From Taibaiella sp. (GTDB lineage: Bacteria > Bacteroidota > Bacteroidia > Chitinophagales > Chitinophagaceae), in the NCBI GenBank assembly GCA_019739295.1, contig JAHHDV010000026.1, positions 62,001 through 126,000 on the forward strand: 64,000 nt of DNA. Reading direction: 5' to 3'. The notes below the pieces were generated by a model. It did no database searches. It was not told the DNA's origin and saw nothing but the letters and a program-made list of their open reading frames with translations. Shown piece by piece: positions 57,864 to 64,000 of the stretch. The translations under genes were made by a program, and so were the position numbers. Every line of letters starts with the position of its first letter. Within the stretch, counting starts at the first letter, position 1.

Positions 57864-59052
57864 CTATTTCACTTCTATTTCATATTTGTCCATTATATTA
57901 TAGTTCTTGTTTTTGAGCACAATCTCATATTTCCCTTTTGCCAGAAAAAGACTTTTACCTGAATCTCTGCCGGTAACCTCAATGACATCACTGGGAATGC
58001 CGTTTTTGTCAAATTCACCTGCTCTATACGCCAAGATTAAGACAGGATATTGAGAGATTCCGGAATCAGGAATGGTATATCTGTAATTTCCTTTCCCTAC
58101 CCAGTCCGGGCGGCTATCCATAAATTGTGTTTTGGGGTGAATCACTACAATATCCGTCTGTTTCACTTCGTTGCTGCCATTATAAATACGATCATGCTGA
58201 TCAGCCAGAACCACAGGGTAATTTGTTGTGTTCAGTTTAATAAATTCATGTTCATACTGATCATCTGATTTTTCCAAAAACATGGTTTGATCAATCGTAA
58301 AAGGATCAATTTTCAGATTTTCTTTTAGCCGTCCGGCCATTGCTTTCCCCCAGGCCGGATAACCATTTTCAAAGGCGTGGGCATAACCACAATGAATAAT
58401 AATTTTTCCTTTGGGAGCATGCTCGATGAATTTTTGAATATTTTCAGCTTGTTCTATTTCCCTGTCTTTCCCATTTTTGCCTTCCGAAGCTTCATAGCCG
58501 AAGATCGTATAGCCCAGTCTCAATGCTTCAGATACAAGATTGCCGAATTCCGGTTCTTGTGTATAATAGCCACTTTCAATAGTTAAGACCCCACTTTCAT
58601 TTATTTTTTTTGTCAAATAAGGCCTCCAGCCCTAAATACCTGTACCCATTATTATATAAATCTTTTAGTAAAGACCTTGTAAAAATCCTGTGTAGAGGAA
58701 CGTGGTGCGCTTCATTGATGATGATAATTTCTTCATCTTTAGATCGGTGGACAATATAATCCCGGGCATTGAACAGCCTATGATCATCAAAGAGTAAGCT
58801 GTCCGTTTTATTATAGTGGGGCTTCATCACTCCGTTTTTGTCCCAGGTCTTTAACACTTCCTGATAATATCCCGAAAATGATAATTCTGCAGCTCCGACC
58901 TGGTATTTCCAGGGAGTTGAATCGTTTTCAATTTTTTTAAGGATATCTTCAGAAAATTGATACGGGCTACTATAAGCTGTTTGACCTGATACCGGATTTA
59001 TATTAAGTAAAAGCAGGAGTATCAGGAAAATATCTGGTATTGATTTCATCAT
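57864..59052 (-). CDS. Exported EreA/ChaN/TIKI-superfamily-like protein, one frameshift
   Basis: The N-terminal part (signal MMKSIPDIFLILLLLLNINP) has IIIINEAHHVPLHRIFTRSL and YLGLEALFDKKN, which resembles the E-x-x-H and trailing GLE motifs of the TIKI/ChaN/erythromycin-esterase superfamily. The frame breaks in the eight-T run (58,605-58,612); the next frame resumes INESGVLTIESGYYTQEPEF and GKIIIHCGYAHAFENG, the conserved second histidine region. Joined length is about 396 residues with a beta-rich C-terminal domain. The superfamily contains metal-dependent proteases, esterases and haem-binding proteins, so activity is unclear. Confidence 0.55.
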
Positions 59053-59195
59053 TCCATGGATTTGGTGAGGTTCCGTGGCGGATAATACAATGTAAACTTA
59101 CGAAAAAATGAGAAACGCCGTTTGGTGTAAAGTGCGGGAGCTGAATTATGCTTTAGTCTTTTAATGGGACAGCTGTGTAAGGAAAAGATGGGTTT

Positions 59196-60006
59196 TCAGC
59201 TATTATTTTTCTTCGTCGCCATTATAGAATAAACCATGGGTATTTTGTCTCCCAGGTGTTCTATCCTGTATTTTTTAGGTTCAAATTCAATGGTCTTGTT
59301 AAAGCAGTTGTAAGGCGAATAATCATACTCTTCGAGGGCATTTATTTCAAGCCCGTTTTGGATCAGGCTGTTCACTACCTCGCTCAAGCCATGATTCCAC
59401 GATACAGATTCCAAAGTAATATCAGCTGTTTTCTCAGCATAAGTGCCAGTGTTGGTTTCAATGATGGCCCCTGAATTAAAATACCTGTAGAAGACGGTTT
59501 CAAAGTTATCATCAAACATCCAGACAACAGGATGGAATTCCACGAACACAAACCGACCGTTGGGTTTTAGGAACCGGGAAACGATTTTTGCCCATTTGTC
59601 CAGGTCAGGTAACCAGCCAATCGTGCCATAGCTTGTAAAGACCATGTCAAATTGGTGGTCCAAATGGTTGGGCAGATCATAAATATCACAACAAATAAAG
59701 CGCGTACCTGAATTTGTGTCTTTGGCAATTTGCCGTGCACTTTCGATTGCTTTATCTGACAGGTCCACTCCTGTAACTTCTGCCCCTATCCTGCTTAGGG
59801 AAATGGAATCCTGCCCGAAATGGCATTGCAGGTGCAAGATTGTTTTTCCTTTTATATCTCCAAGCAGACATGACTCAATGCTGTTTTAAAGAAGTTTTCC
59901 CTTTGATAAAACCGTCCAGGTCATAAAATTCAGATTTCAGATGAGCATCCACCCTGTGGTTCCAGGATTGCCGGTTGATGTCTATATAGTGATGTTCTTT
60001 ATTCAT
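59196..60006 (-). CDS. Class I SAM-dependent methyltransferase, one frameshift
   Basis: Starts at ATG 60,006 (MNKEHHYIDINRQSWNHRVD). Removing one A in the four-A run near 59,888 joins IKGKTSL to NSIESCLLGDIKGKTILHLQ. Motifs: HLQCHFGQDSISLSRIGAEV, TGVDLSDKAIESAR and DMVFTSYGTIGWLPDLDKWA. Total about 269 residues. This subfamily (Methyltransf_11/25, small-molecule type) is common in Bacteroidota; the substrate is unknown. It borders the decayed region to its right. Confidence 0.78.
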
Positions 60007-60196
60007 TTATCTGTAGTTGTTATTGTCAAGTAATGATGGGAGGAGCGGTTATTTTTGAAATTAATAACTATGCATGCTCCGCCAAATACAAGGTAAATAT
60101 ATGAAAAATCAGGAGACCGGCGATTTCCTGATAAAAAGACCTTTTGGGTAAAGCAGATTCAGACGTCTGAACAAAACAGGTGAGAAACGTTCACGC

Positions 60197-60204
60197 TACT
60201 TTTG
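60197..60204 (+). promoter_or_regulatory. -7 element before the AraC fragment
   Basis: TACTTTTG matches TAnnTTTG. It lies about 20-30 nt before the AraC-like fragment, which lacks its N-terminal domain, so the promoter may have belonged to another, deleted gene. Confidence 0.4.
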
Positions 60205-60214
60205 TCCTGATAAA

Positions 60215-60599
60215 ATTTTAAAAAATGGGACAAAGTAGACCGAGACATAGCCAATATTTTAGCCAACTTTGAAGAACCACATAAGATGAACCTGGCCGGT
60301 TTTTATGGAAAAGAACTTTATGTTCAATATGCCTCTGGAAAAGTTTGGTTACCTGTCAGGTCGCAGCCTGACAACTTTCAAACGGGATTTTCATAAGATT
60401 TACAACACGACACCACAACGTTGGCTGACCCAAAAACGTTTAGAACTGGCCCACGATCAACTGACTGAAAAAAAACAGAAAACCCGTAGAAGTGTATTTG
60501 GAAACAGGCTTTGAAAACTTATCACATTTTTCGTTTGCGTTCAAGAAACATTTTGGTTATACCCCGACAGCATTGATAAATCAAAGAGCAAGACATTAG
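60215..60599 (+). pseudogene. Truncated AraC-family regulator (DNA-binding domain only), two frameshifts
   Basis: After removing one T near 60,303 and one A near 60,481, the frame reads NILANFEEPHKMNLAGFMEK, FNMPLEKFGYLSGRSLTTFK, RDFHKIYNTTPQRWLTQKRL and VYLETGFENLSHFSFAFKKH to a stop at 60,599. This is a full AraC double helix-turn-helix domain. The usual N-terminal sensor domain of about 150 residues is missing and no start codon is placed for it. It looks like the surviving 3' part of a regulator gene. Confidence 0.65.
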
Positions 60600-61019
60600 C
60601 ATCCTTTGAACCGGATAATTTTCAGCAAAATGTTGACAGTATTATTAATTAAACGATTCTTTTAAAACAGAAATACCGGCAATTAAGGGCGATACATCAA
60701 ATTCAGCGCTGCAGGCCATCATGCCGGATTGGCCAGGCACAACGGTGGATCAATTTCAAGTGGTTAATGAAAACCTGAAATTCATGGCCGAATAAATACC
60801 ATACAAACGGTATTTGCCAGGATAACCATTAGCGGTAACTTTATTATTCAATACAACCTCCTGTGCAAAATATATAGCGATGGCCTGGTATAGAAAACAG
60901 CGATGAAGGAAATGTGCTACATCCCAAGCTTTGACTGGGATAAGGATAATACCTGATGAACAACAGCTTTCGTCATACAGGCAAAACAGGCCGGGAGATT
61001 AAGAAGTGTTCCGATGAAA
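60600..61019. other. Decayed stretch without a recognisable gene
   Basis: All frames are interrupted. A short fragment NTIQTVFARITISGNFIIQY (about 60,795-60,855) reads like protein but cannot be placed. Seen next to other remnants, this is probably decayed coding sequence. Confidence 0.4.
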
Positions 61020-61640
61020 TTAAACCCCACTTATTTCCCAAAAAACAGAAATACTTACCTTTCTGTTCATTACCATTTTGGGTGTGGCCAATGGACAGGT
61101 TACAGTTTTCTATATCATCTATCTTTTTTGGTTTCAGGAGCTGGTAAAGACGGTTATTAATCTGGCGTATGCTTTGTTCAAAGGAAAGCGAAAACGGTAA
61201 GAAATTGGTCTTTCACGAAGTATTCGGCAATTTTTTTATATTGTTTATTTACGTGGTTTTTATCATCGTATTGTTTGGCTTTATGCTTAATTGGGACAAC
61301 AAAAATTTAATGGGAACCAATATGCGGACCTTGTTTTTTCCGCAACATTTATTTTAACATCAATATCCTGCTTTTTTACCATTGAATATTTGCTTTACAG
61401 ATTGCGTAAAGGCAAGGCAGAACTTGATTTAGAGATTTTCAACCGGAGTCATATCATCCTTCACATTTCTGTTATCATCGGCGCATTCAATACAACTTGT
61501 CATCGCAAGCAGGTATACCGAGTACTTTTCAGCATCTAACCTGTGGGTATCGGCAGCCGTAGTAGCCCCATTTCTAATATTGAAAATACTACTTACGAAA
61601 AAATCAGGAAAATTGACCCGGAGAACGGGACAGGATGCAG
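61020..61640 (+). pseudogene. Broken multi-pass membrane protein
   Basis: Pieces in alternating frames give VFYIIYLFWFQELVKTVINL, FHEVFGNFFILFIYVVFIIV, ADLVFSATFILTSISCFFTI and SVIIGAFIQLVIASRYTEYF followed by LWVSAAVVAPFLILKILLTK. At least four frame changes are needed. About 200 residues with five or six spans; no start is certain. It may be a real gene with errors or a true pseudogene; its surroundings favour decay. Confidence 0.5.
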
Positions 61641-62021
61641 GAACTTCACGCCATTGTTTTATATATGACCGTTCTTCAGGATAATTTTCGATTGGACTTT
61701 AATGCCCGGTCTCCTCCATAAAGAAAAGCTATCCCGGGAATGAAAGAATTGAAACCGGTGGTTTTCTTTTGGTAAGATGGCCCAACAGCGACCGGGCCTT
61801 GATACAGCAGCTATGAATTCTTTAGGGATAAAGTTTCGTTGGTCACCAAACGGTTTTTACCAAAGCCGATATACCTGTTTTTTTTAGGCTCCTGAAAAAA
61901 TGAAAAGAAAACTGATTTAAAATTACTGGCTCTTAAAATACCCCTTAAAAAGTTTTTTTTTTGACTAAAGCGCATTTTTGAAAAGTTGTGCAACAGTTAT
62001 CGTACTGTTACGGTTAGCGGT
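61641..62021. other. AT-rich region without a recognisable gene
   Basis: No gene or repeat supported. A few long T/A runs (for example at about 61,950) are present. Confidence 0.4.
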
Positions 62022-63092
62022 TTATTTCCCGTTAATATACAGGATTGCAAAATCCAACCAATCCCCAACAGTGTCGTCCAGATAAATATCAGGTTGGATG
62101 CCTATATGGTCAATGGGGTATTGCGGAAGCCTGGTTGAACGATAGGTCGGCAAATACAATTCATAATCATCGCATCCAAATTTAAATTCGCGGATAGAAA
62201 CCATAATCCAGGACACCCATTGTTGGTGTTCCTAAAATTTTTACCTTTTTACTCTGACGCGCAGAAAATAAAAAATTTTCTCCTGCACTGGCAACATTGC
62301 CATTTGCTAAAATAATGATTTGTAAAGGACTTTTGGATTTTAGCTGAATAGTGTCGATCGTGACTTTTGATTACCATAAAGTACGAATTTTCCTAAACTG
62401 TCTTTATAGATCTTTAAGTCGTTTTCGATTTCCTGTAGCTGGTTTAGCGAGTCTTCCTTTATGTTCTGTATTGCATAATCCCTTAAACCATTGATTAGGG
62501 TATTGGTGGAAAAGAATTCAACATTCATTATCCGTAAAGGGTTAGTCAGGATATAAGGTAATAAAGGCTGGTATACATCGTCTGTCCCACCAAAATTATC
62601 TCTTACATCAATGATCAGAGCCCTGGCTTTTTCAATCTGCTTTTGATGATGTTCTACAAGTTCTTTCACAGGAACAATATTTTCGTATCTAAAACTGGAG
62701 ATTTTTATATAGAAAATATTTGAAGCCAACATTTCCGCATCTACTTCCGGTTTGTCCTGCTTTTGTTCACTTGGGATTGTATTTTCTTCGTTGCTCTTTG
62801 TTCTTACTTGCAGGTAAATATGTTCATCTTTAAAAAAAGAAGTATAATCATTGAGCACCTTAATGCAATCCAGGTCATTGATGCTGTCAGATTTTAACAG
62901 TATACGGGTTTTCAGGTTTATATACAAATCATTATGGTCAATGGTCTTTTCCCTGAAGCCTGGATATTCGTTTTCAATCTTTGATATTAAATTTTCCAAA
63001 GCCACCCGGCAATTGCAGTTATCTTGTGCAGAAGTAGCATTCAGGTTCCAAAATATGAGCAATAAAACAAGGAATATTTTCTTATAAGGCAT
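62022..63092 (-). CDS. S41 family peptidase (C-terminal-processing-protease-like), exported, two frameshifts
   Basis: Signal peptide (MPYKKIFLVLLLIFWNLNATSAQ), a helical N-terminal domain, then the protease core: ISSFRYENIVPVKELVEHHQ and ALIIDVRDNFGGTDDVYQPL. After removing one base near 62,345, ANGNVASAGENFLFSARQSK carries the catalytic serine, and GTPTMGVLDY follows. After removing one T near 62,190, EFKFGCDDYELYLPTYRSTR and GIQPDIYLDDTVGDW complete the fold to a stop at 62,022, about 355 residues. No PDZ domain is seen. A periplasmic or surface serine peptidase. Confidence 0.8.
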
Positions 63093-63413
63093 AATTTTTC
63101 CGTTCTTTTCTGGTTTGCGTTTTTGAGGAAATCAGGTTGTCGTGATGGGGTAGTGACGGAGATCGTATCCACAGCAGCATATGTAAAGGACAAAGTAACA
63201 AGAGTAACATACCCAGCCCTCTTAAGGCCAAGTAGCGCCAATATGATCATTCCCGTTTTTAAGCCGTGCAGTTTTATTATCGGGCCGGCAGGTCCTGCAG
63301 TCCGGGTAGCAAAAAAGATTGCAATGCCGTTTTTCCCTCTTTCTTTCTGCAACGAATTCTTTCATTTGTACCTAAAGAAAAAGCCCCCGCTTTTCACGTG
63401 AGCCTTTTCTTTG
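63093..63413. other. Intergenic region between the S41 peptidase and tRNA-Pro
   Basis: No convincing gene. ORFs of 92-103 codons on both strands overlap each other and show no protein-like character. The tRNA terminator lies at its right end. Confidence 0.5.
63374..63412 (-). terminator. Probable terminator of tRNA-Pro
   Basis: Imperfect stem AAAGAAAAAGC / GCCTTTTCTTT immediately after the tRNA on the minus strand, with the T-rich arm at its 3' end. Confidence 0.5.
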
Positions 63414-63487
63414 TCGGGACGACTGGATTCGAACCAGCGACCCCTTGCACCCCATGCAAGTGCGCTACCGGGCTGCGCTACGTCCCG
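63414..63487 (-). tRNA. tRNA-Pro (anticodon GGG)
   Basis: 74 nt on the minus strand. Acceptor CGGGACG pairs fully with CGTCCCG, with discriminator A; the C1-G72 pair is typical of tRNA-Pro. D arm GCGCAGCCCGGTAGCGC, anticodon stem CTTGC/GCAAG with loop ATGGGGT, T arm GCTGGTTCGAATCCAGT. Confidence 0.95.
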
Positions 63488-63509
63488 AAAAACCGGTAAT
63501 GAACTGAAT

Positions 63510-63543
63510 AAAAAAACCTTTGCAACTACGATAAGCGCAAAGG
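63510..63543 (-). terminator. Terminator of the ribosomal protein operon
   Basis: On the minus strand CCTTTGC, loop, GCAAAGG followed by TTTTTTTATTC, about 25 bp after the bL38 stop codon. Confidence 0.85.
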
Positions 63544-63567
63544 CAATGTTTTTCCACCCGGGAATGC

Positions 63568-63738
63568 TTATTTAGCTGCGAAATATTCTTTCACTTTATC
63601 CTTGTGGACAATTGCTTCTTTAAAGCTATATGCCCCGGTCTTGGGACTGCGAACAGCTTTGATCACCTTGGTGAAGTTCTTTGCATCCAGGTCGATCTTA
63701 CCATCTTTCTTAATCGCTGTTTTTGCTGCTTTAGCCAT
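63568..63738 (-). CDS. Ribosomal protein bL38 (DUF4295)
   Basis: 56 residues (MAKAAKTAIKKDGKIDLDAK, NFTKVIKAVRSPKTGAYSFK, ending VKEYFAAK). This is the DUF4295 family, found in Bacteroidota directly after rpmG and, as I recall, seen as an extra large-subunit protein (bL38) in a Flavobacterium ribosome structure. It begins 26 bp after the rpmG stop and is followed by the operon terminator. Confidence 0.9.
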   Translation of the reverse strand: MAKAAKTAIKKDGKIDLDAKNFTKVIKAVRSPKTGAYSFKEAIVHKDKVKEYFAAK

Positions 63739-63764
63739 GATTCAATATTTTTAAATACAGTGAA

Positions 63765-63947
63765 TTATTTGATTTCTTTGTGAAGCGTAACCTTTTTTAA
63801 GATCGGGTTATACTTTTTCAACTCGATACGTTCAGTCGTATTTTTTTTATTTTTGGTTGTAATATAACGACTGGTGCCCGGCATACCGCTGTTCTTATGT
63901 TCGGTACATTCCAAAATCACCTGTACGCGGTTTCCTTTTTTAGCCAT
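63765..63947 (-). CDS. rpmG: 50S ribosomal protein bL33
   Basis: 60 residues ([55 protein letters not shown]). Only one of the usual zinc-knuckle cysteines is left (LECTEH), so this is the cysteine-poor, zinc-independent form. rpmB (bL28) would be expected just upstream, outside the window. Confidence 0.96.
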   Translation of the reverse strand: MAKKGNRVQVILECTEHKNSGMPGTSRYITTKNKKNTTERIELKKYNPILKKVTLHKEIK

Positions 63948-64000
63948 TGTACTTTATTTTATAATGTTATGATCAATAAAATTAAATGCTTACCCCTTTA

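Noticed and set aside
63041..63352. 103-codon minus-strand ORF
   Set aside because: It overlaps the start of the S41 peptidase gene and another plus-strand ORF; composition gives no support.
1..64000. CRISPR arrays, intact insertion sequences, prophage or rRNA genes
   Set aside because: No regularly spaced repeats, transposase, integrase, phage structural or rRNA sequence was recognised on either strand.

Overview
The window looks like a chromosomal segment of a Bacteroidota bacterium, probably of the Chitinophagales/Sphingobacteriales side. Supporting signs are: promoter elements of the TAnnTTTG type before many genes and little Shine-Dalgarno sequence; a GldJ gliding/type IX secretion lipoprotein and a type IX C-terminal sorting domain; a TonB-dependent receptor with an N-terminal carboxypeptidase-regulatory-like domain; a DUF4295 (bL38) gene next to rpmG; and Bacteroidota-type ParC, DnaE and BlaI/M56 genes. 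No rRNA operon, CRISPR array, prophage or intact insertion sequence was seen. Two tRNA genes (Met-CAT, Pro-GGG) are present.

Layout. 0-3.5 kb: nadB with a PH-domain membrane protein gene, a small beta-barrel-like protein and a DUF805 protein. 3.6-15 kb: dnaE, a methyltransferase, gldJ, a bifunctional-nuclease-domain protein, parC and a SurA/PpiC foldase. 15.4-24.4 kb: a PhaE-like granule protein, an M16 protease, an SDR, argS and a DUF349 protein. 24.6-27.3 kb: an ECF sigma factor, its probable membrane anti-sigma factor and two exported proteins in one operon. 27.5-33 kb: M28 peptidase, lipoprotein-type MltG, a berberine-bridge-type flavoprotein and an acyl-CoA carboxyltransferase. 33-38.5 kb: gene remnants beside tRNA-Met, cyanophycin synthetase, infC, trxA and a lipoprotein. 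38.6-45.8 kb: queD, a flavin split-barrel protein, an exported protein, an amidohydrolase, obg, a DinB-fold protein, and a BlaI repressor with a three-operator array driving an M56 sensor protease that ends in a plug-like segment and a sorting domain. 46-52.5 kb: fusA, a FAD oxidoreductase, a multi-pass membrane protein and a small membrane protein. 52.6-64 kb: kmo, a TonB receptor with phased operator repeats, exported proteins, a second methyltransferase, a decayed stretch (AraC fragment and membrane-protein fragment), an S41 peptidase, tRNA-Pro, and the bL38/bL33 genes.

Sequence quality matters for reading this window. Many genes, including essential ones (dnaE, parC, fusA), are broken by single-base indels in short homopolymers, nearly all of them one extra base. 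Removing one base restores a conserved protein each time. The breaks cluster in patches (about 6.8-8.7, 10.7-14.8, 47.1-51.4 and 58.6-62.3 kb), with long clean stretches between. I therefore annotate these as single genes with probable sequencing errors and keep the word pseudogene for stretches that also lack large parts of a gene.

The most interesting signals are the BlaI/M56 module with its operators and unusual C-terminal domains; the 11-bp-phased GGTAA repeats before the TonB receptor; a short peptide motif shared by the anti-sigma factor and the neighbouring exported protein; the two storage-polymer genes (PhaE-like and CphA) without their usual partners; and several genes whose promoter element sits only 4-8 nt before the start codon, which implies leaderless messages.
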